From: Rhizobacter sp. OV335
Lineage (GTDB): Bacteria; Pseudomonadota; Gammaproteobacteria; Burkholderiales; Burkholderiaceae_C
DNA length: 64,000 nt
Assembly (NCBI RefSeq): GCF_900142965.1
Contig: NZ_FRCQ01000026.1
Location: 1-64,000 of the forward strand
Reading direction: 5' to 3'
Shown here: piece after piece, positions 43,013-55,433 of the stretch
Position numbering within the stretch: position 1 is the stretch's first letter
Layout of the letters: the number at the start of each line of letters is the position of its first letter
Notes under the pieces: model-generated
The model's input: only the letters and a program-made list of their open reading frames with translations
The model's database searches: none
Told to the model about the DNA's origin: nothing
Position numbers and translations under genes: made by a program

Positions 43013-44667
43013 GAGTCGGCCAATCGCTGTGCCAGTTGTTCGATGTAGGCCTCGTCCTGTCCGCGCGGGTGGTCGCGGAAGGCGAGGTGCAGGTATTCGT
43101 GGATCAGGGTCACGCGGCCTTCGCGGCTCAGCCATTCGCGCACGCGGATCTCGAGCCGCCGCTGGTCGGAATGCGGCGTGCCCATCGCGAGCTGGCACAC
43201 GCGCAGCTCCGCGCCGAGCGGCTGGTAGCCGGCCTCGCGCCGCAGCAGCTCGCGCCAGCGCTGCTGGCGCTGCAGCAGCCAGGCATGCGCCTGCGGCAGC
43301 GCCTCGCAGTCGGCGCCGGCCTGTGCGCCGGCGAGCGTCATGCCGGGCCAGGTGGCGCGCAGGATGGTCTCGAAACCGTCGCCGCGCCGGCTCGCCGCCA
43401 CCGCGGCCTGCCACGACAGCACGCCCGGCGACGCCTGGTCGAGGTGGTAGCGCACTTCGGCACCGCGGATCACCAGGCCATCGGTGAAGGCGGCCGCGGC
43501 GCGGGCCGCCTCGCTCGGCGGATTCGGGCTGACGCGCTGCGTGCGGCTGTCGTCGGCGATCTGCCGGCAGGCCTCGGCCTGCGGCGCGTTCTGCAGCACG
43601 TAGCTGCGGGCGGCGATGGCCAGCGCGCGAGCGGCTTCGAGTTCGGTCGCGCGGCCTTCGCGGTCGACGACGCGGGCCACATAGTCTTCGAGCGGCAGGC
43701 GGGCGGTGATCACCGGGCCCTCGGTCTCGACACGCAGCTGCAAGGCCGGCAGCGCGTCGATCGGCAGCTGCGTGCCGTTGCGGAACACGACGCGGTGGCG
43801 GCCGTTCAACGCGCCAACCGGTGCCGCGCTGCCATCGGCGCGCAGCACCGCCTGGATCGGGTAGCGCTGGAAGAAGCGCACGTCGATGCACGGCTGGGCG
43901 GCCAGCGCGTCGGCATCGTCACGCACTGCTGCGAGCCCGTGCGCCGACCATTGCCGCGCGATCCACGGCGCCTGCGTCCGCAGCGCGGTGCGGCTGGTGC
44001 CGGCCGCGCTGAACCAGAACGGCGTGCCGTCGGCCAGCCAGCCGGCGGTGCCACCGGCGCGTTCGCCATCGATGCGCCACGACCAGGTCTTGAAGCGCGG
44101 CCCGCTGCCGAGCGCGGCCAGCACCGCGGCATCGCGCGTGGCCAGCGGCAGCAGCGCCTGCCGCGCCGCCAGCCGCGACGGCGCCGGCACCTGGCGCAGC
44201 GCCTGCAGCAGCTCGGGCACCGCCAGCTCGGTGCCGGGCTGCATCGCATCGAGCCGCTGCAGCCAGGCCGGTGCGCCGTGGTCGCGCCAGAAGCGCGCCC
44301 AGTCGTCGGCCGACAGCGCCAGCCGCTTCGGCTCGAAGTACGGGCCGCAGGAGCGCGCCAGCGCCTCGTCGCGCCCGATGGCGGCCCCCGGGTCGCAGCA
44401 GTAATCGTCGTCGGGCAGGCGCTGCACCGCCTCGCAGCGGTAGGCCGGCTCCTGCACGCCGCGCGCCTCCAGGAAGCCGTGCACGAACAGCTTCCAGGTG
44501 CTGCCGAGCGGCGTGCGCGGCAGCGACGCGAGCGGTTGCGCGCCCTCGCCGCTGCGCTGCAGCGCGATCACCTCGTCGCCTTGCAGCCACGCCAGGCGCG
44601 TCGCCGGCGCGGCCTGCACGGTGCAGGCCGCGAACAGCGCGATGGCGGTGGCGAAGCGGATCGGCAT
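43009..44667 (-). CDS. yfaQ: DUF2300 protein, YfaQ-like, with SpoIID-like and HExxH motifs
   Basis: A 552-residue secreted protein. After a short signal peptide, an N-terminal domain carries S56-T-W-K59, an SxxK motif like those of serine penicillin-binding proteins and beta-lactamases. The middle (about residues 320-365) has LPLEDYVARVVDREG...LEAARALAIAARSYVLQN, the signature of SpoIID/LytB peptidoglycan-lytic domains. Near the C-terminus is HEYLH (H523, E524, H527), a zinc-metallopeptidase HExxH. YfaQ proteins are usually listed only as DUF2300; these features suggest cell-wall-facing enzymatic modules. Start ATG 44667; the longer frame overlaps yfaS. Confidence 0.83.
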   Translation of the reverse strand: MPIRFATAIALFAACTVQAAPATRLAWLQGDEVIALQRSGEGAQPLASLPRTPLGSTWKLFVHGFLEARGVQEPAYRCEAVQRLPDDDYCCDPGAAIGRDEALARSCGPYFEPKRLALSADDWARFWRDHGAPAWLQRLDAMQPGTELAVPELLQALRQVPAPSRLAARQALLPLATRDAAVLAALGSGPRFKTWSWRIDGERAGGTAGWLADGTPFWFSAAGTSRTALRTQAPWIARQWSAHGLAAVRDDADALAAQPCIDVRFFQRYPIQAVLRADGSAAPVGALNGRHRVVFRNGTQLPIDALPALQLRVETEGPVITARLPLEDYVARVVDREGRATELEAARALAIAARSYVLQNAPQAEACRQIADDSRTQRVSPNPPSEAARAAAAFTDGLVIRGAEVRYHLDQASPGVLSWQAAVAASRRGDGFETILRATWPGMTLAGAQAGADCEALPQAHAWLLQRQQRWRELLRREAGYQPLGAELRVCQLAMGTPHSDQRRLEIRVREWLSREGRVTLIHEYLHLAFRDHPRGQDEAYIEQLAQRLADS

Positions 44668-44674
44668 GCCGGCC

Positions 44675-47600
44675 TCAGCGGACCTCGACCGTCGACCAGG
44701 CACCGCTGCCGTCAACGCCCTTGGCCTCCGGCTGGTACATGCGGTGCACGCGCGCCGGCGGCAGCTTGAACTGGCCGCGCTGCGCGAAGCGCACCAGGTG
44801 GCGCAGCGTGACCGTGCCGCCGGCCTCCAGCTTCTCGACCGGCACCGCATAGCCCTGCGCCGTCGGCTCGTGCTGCGCACGTTCCAGCGGCTGGCCGCTC
44901 AGGTCCAGGCCCCAGGTGCTGGACTCGACCGCGGCGCCGGGCGGCAGCGCCACCTCGAGCAGCGCCCAGCGCATCGCCTTCGGCGCACCGAGCGTGACCT
45001 GGTCCAGGTACAGCGTGTTGGTGTCCAGCGGCGTGCCGGGCTCGACCCGTTCCAGCGTGACGTTCATGCGCGCGTTGTCAGGGGAGGCCTGTTGTCCCGC
45101 CGGTTGCGACGCCGCTGCCGGCTTCGGCGCCGTCACCACGCGCCACAGCGTGCGCTTGATGCTCACCGGCAACACCGGCGCCTGCGCTTCGCTGCTCTCG
45201 TAGCTGACGTAGGCCCAGGCCGCCTTGCCACCGGCCGGCAAGGCCAGCGTGGCCGGCAGCGCCGCGCCCGCGGGCAAGGTCCACACCACGTCGCCGCTGC
45301 TGCCGACGCTGCGCTGCCACGGTGCGGCCAGCGCCACATCGGAGACGGCGGCGTCAGGCTTGCGGCCGAGCGCGCGCTGCAGCCACAACAGCGTCTGCGA
45401 GCGGTCGAAGGTCGGCATGCCGGCGCCCACCTGGCCGAGCAGCTCGCCGGCCTTCTCGGTGCCGCTGCGGCGCGTCGCCATCAGCAGCGATTGCACGAAC
45501 GGCGAGGTCGATCCGCCGAGGCGCGCGGCGGCCGCATCGGCGGCCGCGCGCTGGTCGGCCGCGACCGAACCCTTGGCACGCTGCGCGGTGTCGACCGCGA
45601 GCACCAGCGCGATGTCGCGCGAGCCGGCGGCAGGATCTTCCGTCATCACCCAGCTGCCGCGCTGCGCTTCGCCCGGTGCGGCACCCGCCTCCTGTGCGGC
45701 CAGCTGCTCGACCAGGCTGGCGTTCATCGCGCCCACCGACAAGCCCATCTCCTGCATCCACGACAGCGCGAGTGCGCGCTGGAGCGGCGGCAGCGCGCTG
45801 CCCTCCTTCGCATACACGTCGAGCAGCCGCTCCCAGTGCTCGTCGGGCAGGCTGGTGCGCAGCGCCTGCGTCGCGCGCCAGTCGGCGTAGTAGGCGTACG
45901 CGGTCAGGAACGCGTCGTCGCTCATGCCGCGCCCCCACCAGCCGAAGCGCGCCTGCGGGCCGGCCATCTGCGCGAGCGACAGCCGCGCCGTCGACAACCT
46001 CTGCGTCAGCTGCGGCGCCAACGGCTGCTGGGCCGGCGACAGCGACTGCAGCGCGATCGACAGCGGCAGCATGCGGCTCGCCGTCTGCTCGACGCAGCCG
46101 TACGGGAAGTCGATCAACTCCTCCATCCAGCGGTTGAAGGCACCGGCGGCAGGGTCTTGCGCGAAGGCCACGCGCACGCGGGTCGCATCCGCCGGCAGCT
46201 TCAAGGCCGCACTGCCCGCCGCCATGTCCAGCACCTGCTCGCGCGGCGCGCGCCAGGCCACCGGCAGGCGCTGCAGCGTGGTGTCGAGCTGGTCGACGAC
46301 GCGGCCGTCCTGGCGCAGCACCAGGCTGACGCCGGCGGCACCGACGCGGTCGGCCGCGATCGGCAGCGCGATGAAGTTGATGCCCGGCTGCACGCTCAGC
46401 GTGTCCTTGCGCTCGACGCCCGCGCCGCGCGCTTCCCATTCGATGCGCGCCGGCTGGCCGGTCTGGTTGAACAGCGCGATCGATGCCTGCGCGCGGTCGC
46501 CCTCGCGCTGCCAGTCGGGGCTGGTCCACTTGGCATAGAACGGCTTGTCCGAGCGCACCCAGCCGACCTGCTGGCCGACCGCGCCGCCGGCCTGCATCGC
46601 CCGTGCGGTGATGCGCCAGCGCGTCAGCGAATCGGGCATGCGGAACGTGAAGCGCGCATGGCCCTGCACATCGGTCGACAGCCGCGGCTCCCAGGCCGCC
46701 GTGTCGACGTTGTCGCGGCGCGGCCGCTCCAGCACCTTCACCGCGCGCTGGTTCACCTGGCGCGACGACGGCAGCACGCCGAGCTTGCTGGTGGCAAGGT
46801 CGTAGCCGATGAACGACAGGCTGGCGCTGGTACGCACGTTGTTGCGGCGCGGGTGGTAGAAGAACTCCTCGATGCCGGGCGCGATCTCCGGCTGCAGCAC
46901 GTAGATCATCTCGTCGACCACGCCGACCGCGACCTCGGCCGCCACCGGCTTGCCGCCGAGCCGCGTGTCGACGTCGACCGTGACCAGCTCGCCCGGTGCA
47001 TAGACCGGCTTGTCGGTGCGCAGCCCGAGTGCGATGCGCGGCTGCTCGACCAGCAGGCCCTGGTTCTGGAACACGTAGTCGCCGTTCTTCACGTAGGCGA
47101 CCGACACCGTCATGTTCGGGCTCATCTCCTCGCGCACCGGCAGCGTCAGCTTCCATTGCGTCGGGCCGAGGCGCTCGCTCTTGACCCAGTCGGCCGATTC
47201 GCCGAGCACGGCGGTCGCTTCGACGCGGTCGCGCTCCAGCGTCAGCAGCGCGTTGTCGATCGGCTCCGGGAAGCTGAGCAACAGCTCGGCGGTGTCGCCG
47301 GCGCGGTAGGCGGCGCGGTTGAACACCATCGTGATGCTGCCGGCGGGCGCCTTCAGGCCGTCGCCACTGACCCAGTGGCTGGCGGCGCCGACGAGGCGGC
47401 CCTTGTCATCGCGCAGCGACACGGTGTAGGCCCCGGGCTGCGGGAAGCGCAGGTTCAGCACGTCGCCGGCCGGCATGGCGCCCGATTCCTTCGCGCGGTT
47501 CTCGAGCCGCAGCCATTCCCAGCGCGCCGGGCGCGCCGCGTCGGCCGTCGATTGCGCACCGGCACTCACCGTGAACGCGACCGGCTCGTCGGGCTTCGAG

Positions 47601-49285
47601 AACTGGCGGTCCGGCGTCAGCTTGTACGACCCGCTGCCGCGCTCGATCAGGATCTCTTTCGACGTGCGCACGCGCCAGGCCGCGCCATCGGTCGCGAGCG
47701 CCGTCAGGATGTAGCGGCTCGGCTGGTCGGTCGGCGGCAGCGAGAAGCTCGCGACGCCGCTGCCATCGGTCTGCAGCTCGTCCTGCGTCAGCTTCAGCGG
47801 GAACTGGCCGCCGTAGTCGAGTTCGCCTTCGACCATCGTCAACTTCTGCGCGCGCGCCGTCAGGCTGACGCGGGCATGCGCGACCGGCTTGCCGTCCGGG
47901 TAGTTCAGCTGCAGCTTGCCGCTGACGCGTTCGCCGGTCGCGAAGCCGGGCTTGTCGGCCAGCAGCGTGATCTCGAAATGCGGCTTCTGGTAGTCGGCGA
48001 CGCGGAAGGCCGCGGTGTAGACGTCGTCGCCCATCGCGAGGCGCAGCTCGTAGCCGCCGGCCGCCGCGTTGTCGGGCAGCGCGAAGCGGGTGTCGGCCCC
48101 CTGCGTGCCGCTGAAGCGCAGCGACTGCGTCGCGATCACCTGGCCGGCCGGGTCGAGCGCCTGCAGCGTCAGCGGCCCGTCCTTCAGGCTCACCGATTCG
48201 CGGGCGCTGCGGAACTCGCGGCCGCTCACCTTCACCTGCACCCAGTCGCCGGGGCGGTACAGCGGGCGGTCGGTCACGGCGTAGACCTTGGCCGCGTAGA
48301 TCTCACTGTCGTAGTAGAAGTTTTCGGAAACGAAGACGCCGCCCGCCGGGTCCTCGCCGAACAGGTAGGTCTGCTCGGGCGCCTTGCGGTCGAGCCGCAC
48401 CAGGCCCTGTGCGTCGGCCGCGCCGCTCTTCAGCACGCCGATGCCGTCGGTCCAGACGACGCGGGTCTTCGGCACCGCGGCGCCGTTGCCGCGCTGCGCT
48501 GCCCACACCAGCATCTGCTCGCCGGAGACCTTGGTCAGCGCGACGGTGTCGCTGACGAACAGCAGCGTCGTCGCGCGGTGCTGGCCGGCGATCGCCTCGA
48601 CCAGGTACAGCCCCGGCGCGCGCTTGCCGATCGGCACCCAGACGTTGCCCTGCGACGGGTTGATGAACTCGCTGCTGCTGCCGGCGAGCTTCAGGTCCTT
48701 CGGCGGCTCGATCGGCTTGGCGGCCTGCACCGGGTAGCGGAAGCGCTCGATCACCGCGAGGCCGGCGATCGGCTTGAACTGCGGCGGCTCCTCGAAGGTG
48801 GACGGCTGCCTCAGCGCCTTCGGCGTCTTCAGCTCCGGCGCCTGCGCGGTGACGGCCAGGCGCGCGTCGTTCGAGAACAGCTTCTGCCACGCGAGGCGCG
48901 ACTTGACGGCCCAGTTGTCCCACAGGTGGGTCAGCGTGTTCGACAGCCCCGGCTCGGCCGGCCGCGCATCGACCTGCACGCGGTGCAGGTTCTTCTGGCG
49001 CTGCAGGAAATCGAGCGGCTGCGGGATGCGGTAGACCAGCACGTCGACGCCGCCGGCCTGCTCCAGCATCTGCGGCGAGTTGACCTCGAGCCGCACCTTC
49101 GCGATGTCGGCGCTGCCGAAGGTCGCATCGGACAGCAGGAAGAAGGGCTCGCCGGAGAACGGCGCCCAGGCATTGGGCAGCGGGACCGGCCCCGCGGGCG
49201 CAGGTGCGGCCGACCCGGCGGGCGGCAGCGCCAGCAGCGCGGCGAGAGCGAGGACAGGCCAGGAAATCTTGGTCAGGTTCTTCAT
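44675..49285 (-). CDS. yfaS: Bacterial alpha-2-macroglobulin, YfaS-like, with thioester motif
   Basis: A 1536-residue periplasmic protease-trap protein. Signal peptide MKNLTKISWPVLALAALLAL is followed by MG-type beta domains, including YAVTDRPLYRPGDWVQVKVSGR (near 340-360), VYAPGELVTVDVDTRLGGKPVAAEVAVGVVD (near 760-790), and the helical thioester domain with C1064-V-E-Q1067 in YGCVEQTASRMLPL. A YfaS-type gene with the C-x-E-Q thioester can bind proteases covalently; E. coli YfaS, as I recall it, lacks this motif while its YfhM relative has it. The ATG at 49285 overlaps the yfaT stop. It protects the cell by trapping attacking proteases at the envelope. Confidence 0.92.
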   Translation of the reverse strand: MKNLTKISWPVLALAALLALPPAGSAAPAPAGPVPLPNAWAPFSGEPFFLLSDATFGSADIAKVRLEVNSPQMLEQAGGVDVLVYRIPQPLDFLQRQKNLHRVQVDARPAEPGLSNTLTHLWDNWAVKSRLAWQKLFSNDARLAVTAQAPELKTPKALRQPSTFEEPPQFKPIAGLAVIERFRYPVQAAKPIEPPKDLKLAGSSSEFINPSQGNVWVPIGKRAPGLYLVEAIAGQHRATTLLFVSDTVALTKVSGEQMLVWAAQRGNGAAVPKTRVVWTDGIGVLKSGAADAQGLVRLDRKAPEQTYLFGEDPAGGVFVSENFYYDSEIYAAKVYAVTDRPLYRPGDWVQVKVSGREFRSARESVSLKDGPLTLQALDPAGQVIATQSLRFSGTQGADTRFALPDNAAAGGYELRLAMGDDVYTAAFRVADYQKPHFEITLLADKPGFATGERVSGKLQLNYPDGKPVAHARVSLTARAQKLTMVEGELDYGGQFPLKLTQDELQTDGSGVASFSLPPTDQPSRYILTALATDGAAWRVRTSKEILIERGSGSYKLTPDRQFSKPDEPVAFTVSAGAQSTADAARPARWEWLRLENRAKESGAMPAGDVLNLRFPQPGAYTVSLRDDKGRLVGAASHWVSGDGLKAPAGSITMVFNRAAYRAGDTAELLLSFPEPIDNALLTLERDRVEATAVLGESADWVKSERLGPTQWKLTLPVREEMSPNMTVSVAYVKNGDYVFQNQGLLVEQPRIALGLRTDKPVYAPGELVTVDVDTRLGGKPVAAEVAVGVVDEMIYVLQPEIAPGIEEFFYHPRRNNVRTSASLSFIGYDLATSKLGVLPSSRQVNQRAVKVLERPRRDNVDTAAWEPRLSTDVQGHARFTFRMPDSLTRWRITARAMQAGGAVGQQVGWVRSDKPFYAKWTSPDWQREGDRAQASIALFNQTGQPARIEWEARGAGVERKDTLSVQPGINFIALPIAADRVGAAGVSLVLRQDGRVVDQLDTTLQRLPVAWRAPREQVLDMAAGSAALKLPADATRVRVAFAQDPAAGAFNRWMEELIDFPYGCVEQTASRMLPLSIALQSLSPAQQPLAPQLTQRLSTARLSLAQMAGPQARFGWWGRGMSDDAFLTAYAYYADWRATQALRTSLPDEHWERLLDVYAKEGSALPPLQRALALSWMQEMGLSVGAMNASLVEQLAAQEAGAAPGEAQRGSWVMTEDPAAGSRDIALVLAVDTAQRAKGSVAADQRAAADAAAARLGGSTSPFVQSLLMATRRSGTEKAGELLGQVGAGMPTFDRSQTLLWLQRALGRKPDAAVSDVALAAPWQRSVGSSGDVVWTLPAGAALPATLALPAGGKAAWAYVSYESSEAQAPVLPVSIKRTLWRVVTAPKPAAASQPAGQQASPDNARMNVTLERVEPGTPLDTNTLYLDQVTLGAPKAMRWALLEVALPPGAAVESSTWGLDLSGQPLERAQHEPTAQGYAVPVEKLEAGGTVTLRHLVRFAQRGQFKLPPARVHRMYQPEAKGVDGSGAWSTVEVR

Positions 49286-49920
49286 GCGAGGAACGCCAGT
49301 CGATGGACGCCCGAGAAGTTGGGGTTGTCGTCGGAAGGCCGCCAGCGCGTGTCCTTCCATCCGAGGAGCTGGTCGGCGCGCACCGCGCGCAGGCCGTTGT
49401 CGTTGGGCTCGATGCGCCCGGTGTGGTACGCGATGTAGCGGCCCATCCAGACCATCAGGTGCTGCTCGTCGCCGAAGTCGTAGAACAGCAGGTCGCCGGC
49501 CACCGCCTGCGTCAGCTGGCGTGCGACCGGGCGGGTGTTCTCCTGCACCAGCTCGAGCGCACCGACGAACGCATCGCGCGTGCCGTCGGCGCGCCGCCAG
49601 GCATGGCGCAGCTGCTGGGTGCTGCCGGTGTCGAGGTCGGGCGGCAGCCGCATGCCGAGCAGGCCGTTGGCGCGCCGCCAGGCCAGGTCGTGCTCGCGCA
49701 GCGATTCGGCCACCGCGAAGCGCACCAGGCCGGCGCAGTCGCGGTGCGTCCAGCGCGGCGTCGGGCCGCGCTCGATCTGCGCATGGATCAGCAGCGTCAT
49801 CCAGTCGCGGAAACGCTGCGACTGCGCGCGGTCGAGTTGCGCGGGTGCCGCGCGGCTGCCGGTGGCGAGCAGCGCGCCGGCCAGCAGCAGCGCGCGCCGC
49901 GTGAAGGGGGCGTGCGACAT
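49282..49920 (-). CDS. yfaT: DUF1175 protein, YfaT-like (NlpC/P60-like fold)
   Basis: A 212-residue protein with a Tat-like or Sec signal (FTRRALLLAGALLATGSRA). The NlpC/P60 pattern is visible: C62 in HRDCAGLVRFAV, GDLLFYDFGDEQH with H154, and YIAYHTG with H166, giving a Cys-His cysteine-peptidase layout. It lies between yfaA and yfaS with one-base and four-base overlaps. It could trim peptide cross-links for the macroglobulin, or be inactive; the activity is inferred from the motif. Confidence 0.83.
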   Translation of the reverse strand: MSHAPFTRRALLLAGALLATGSRAAPAQLDRAQSQRFRDWMTLLIHAQIERGPTPRWTHRDCAGLVRFAVAESLREHDLAWRRANGLLGMRLPPDLDTGSTQQLRHAWRRADGTRDAFVGALELVQENTRPVARQLTQAVAGDLLFYDFGDEQHLMVWMGRYIAYHTGRIEPNDNGLRAVRADQLLGWKDTRWRPSDDNPNFSGVHRLAFLA

Positions 49921-51527
49921 CAGCGCGTCTTCAAGGCCGACAACGACTGCCACTCGACCGCGACCCAGCCTTCGGCGTCCGGCGTGCCGGCCGCCACTGC
50001 GCGGGCCGTCGGCAGCTTGCCGAGCGCGTCGAGGCGTGGCACCAATTGGCGCTCGGCCGCGCGGCGGAACAGCTCCTGCTCCGGCGGCAGCACCTCGAAG
50101 GCCTCGCGCCGGGCCAGGTCGGCCACCTGGCGCGGCGCGATCACGGCCAGCGTCGCCGGCCCGACCGGCAGGCTGTCGGCCACGCTCGGGAAGCGGCGCG
50201 CCTGCGCATCCAGCGCCTGGTCGACCAGCGCATCGTCGGGCGAGAAGGTGAGCCAGCGGCCCTGGCGCGCGAGCGTCGGCCGGTAGGTGGTGGCGGCCGC
50301 GTCGCCATGCGGGCCCCACGGCGCGCTGACCTCGCGCTGCCAGCGCTGGGCACCGGTGCGGGCAGCCGGTGACAGCGCGGCCGCCTTGGCTGGCAGCAGC
50401 CAGCCGGTCAGCGCGTCGAGCGTGGCCGACGGGTCGGCGGCGCCCTCGCGCAACTGCGCGACGACGAGCGGCGTGTGGAACTGCGAGCGCGGGTACCAGC
50501 AGATCGCCGCCGGCCCGTCCAGCTGGTCGGCCAGCGCCGGCCAGCCGGTCGCGCCGGCCACCGCCCGGGCGCGCGTCCAGTCGGCCGGCAGCAGCGTGCA
50601 GGCGGCCGGGTTGGCGGGCACGGCCGACCACAGCGCACGGTCGGCCGGGGCGGCCGGCAGCGCCGCGAGGCCATCGACGCGCAGCTTGGTGGCCAGCACC
50701 GCACCACCGGGTGCCACGTCGAAGCGCAAGGCCCGCAGGCCGGGGAAGAAGTGCTGGTAGCCGAACGACATCAACCGCGCGTCGGCGACGATCGTGTGGG
50801 CGTTGCCGGGCTCGCCGAGACCGAAGCCGCGGCGGTACACCGCCTGCGTTTTCGCATCGGCCGACAGCAGCGCGGCGACGATGTCGCGCGAATGGGCGTC
50901 GGCCTGGCGCTCGCCATCGAACAGCAGGCCCGGATCGCTCAGCACGACCACGCGGTTGCCCTGCGCGACCAGCGCCAGCGTGCGCCGCGACGACAGCGTC
51001 AGCGCGTAGACCGGCAGCGTGTCGCCGTTGACGCGGACCTGCGCGATCACGCTGAACTGGCGGTCGTTGGTGGCGAGCGCGGCGGCGCCCTGCAGCGTGC
51101 GGGCCAGCACGCCGCGCGTCATCGCCATCACCCAGTGGCGCGGCGCGCCCTTGGCATCGGTCCAGAACGCCATCTCGGCCGGCTCGTCGAGCGCCAGCTC
51201 GATCAGCTTGTCGCCGAGCGTGGTGTCGTGCTCGAACGCGATGCGCTTCAGCGCGCCCTGCAGGCCGAGGCGGCTTTCATGCTCTTCGTAATAGAAAGCG
51301 AAGTCTTCGGTCAGCACGTCGCGCAGCACCGGCGCCTTGATCAGGTCGCGCGGCAGGCGCGACAGTGCCGGCGTCGACACATAGGCCTGCGGGTGCTCCA
51401 GGTCCACCTCCAGCGCATTGATGCTGCCGCCGTAGCGCGACCAGCCGATCGTCGCGGCCACGATCCCACCGGCCACCAGCACCACCGCGACGGCGATGCC
51501 GGCCCATTGCTTTCGATTCAATCCCAC
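49920..51527 (-). CDS. yfaA: DUF2138 protein, YfaA-like
   Basis: A 535-residue inner-membrane-anchored protein. One N-terminal hydrophobic helix (about residues 7-27) is followed by a long periplasmic domain of the DUF2138 family (LSRLPRDLIKAPVLRDVLTEDFAFYYEEHESRLGLQGALKRIAFEHD). First gene of the six-gene macroglobulin operon; its TGA shares a base with the yfaT ATG. GTG 51527 is preferred because GGAGG lies eight bases upstream; ATG 51545 and 51554 are possible but lack a good site. The function is unknown; the family is found almost only in this operon. Confidence 0.83.
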   Translation of the reverse strand: MGLNRKQWAGIAVAVVLVAGGIVAATIGWSRYGGSINALEVDLEHPQAYVSTPALSRLPRDLIKAPVLRDVLTEDFAFYYEEHESRLGLQGALKRIAFEHDTTLGDKLIELALDEPAEMAFWTDAKGAPRHWVMAMTRGVLARTLQGAAALATNDRQFSVIAQVRVNGDTLPVYALTLSSRRTLALVAQGNRVVVLSDPGLLFDGERQADAHSRDIVAALLSADAKTQAVYRRGFGLGEPGNAHTIVADARLMSFGYQHFFPGLRALRFDVAPGGAVLATKLRVDGLAALPAAPADRALWSAVPANPAACTLLPADWTRARAVAGATGWPALADQLDGPAAICWYPRSQFHTPLVVAQLREGAADPSATLDALTGWLLPAKAAALSPAARTGAQRWQREVSAPWGPHGDAAATTYRPTLARQGRWLTFSPDDALVDQALDAQARRFPSVADSLPVGPATLAVIAPRQVADLARREAFEVLPPEQELFRRAAERQLVPRLDALGKLPTARAVAAGTPDAEGWVAVEWQSLSALKTR

Positions 51528-51650
51528 GGGTTCCCCCTCCCCCATCCGCGCCATGCTGTCGACGGCGCACGGGCGGCATCATCTCAGTGCCGCAAGCGGG
51601 ATTGGTGATGGGGTCGTGAAATCAGCGTGAAATGCGGCCGCGGATTCCCT

Positions 51651-51668
51651 TGTTCACAACACGCGTGT

Positions 51669-51676
<8 letters not shown>
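51651..51676. repeat. Short direct repeat at the phospholipase D stop
   Basis: TGTTCACAACA occurs at 51651-51661 and again at 51666-51676, separated by four bases (CGCG). The second copy includes the stop codon of the phospholipase D gene. It looks like a small tandem duplication; no function is evident. Confidence 0.6.
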
Positions 51677-55408
<3,732 letters not shown>

Positions 55409-55433
55409 TCATCGGTTCCGAGGGAGGCACACG

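Noticed and set aside
44498-49438. A 1646-codon open frame on the plus strand opposite yfaS
   Set aside because: It is Arg/His/Ala-rich with no domain and mirrors the yfaS codon structure. In very GC-rich DNA such antisense frames are expected; yfaS on the minus strand has full family motifs.
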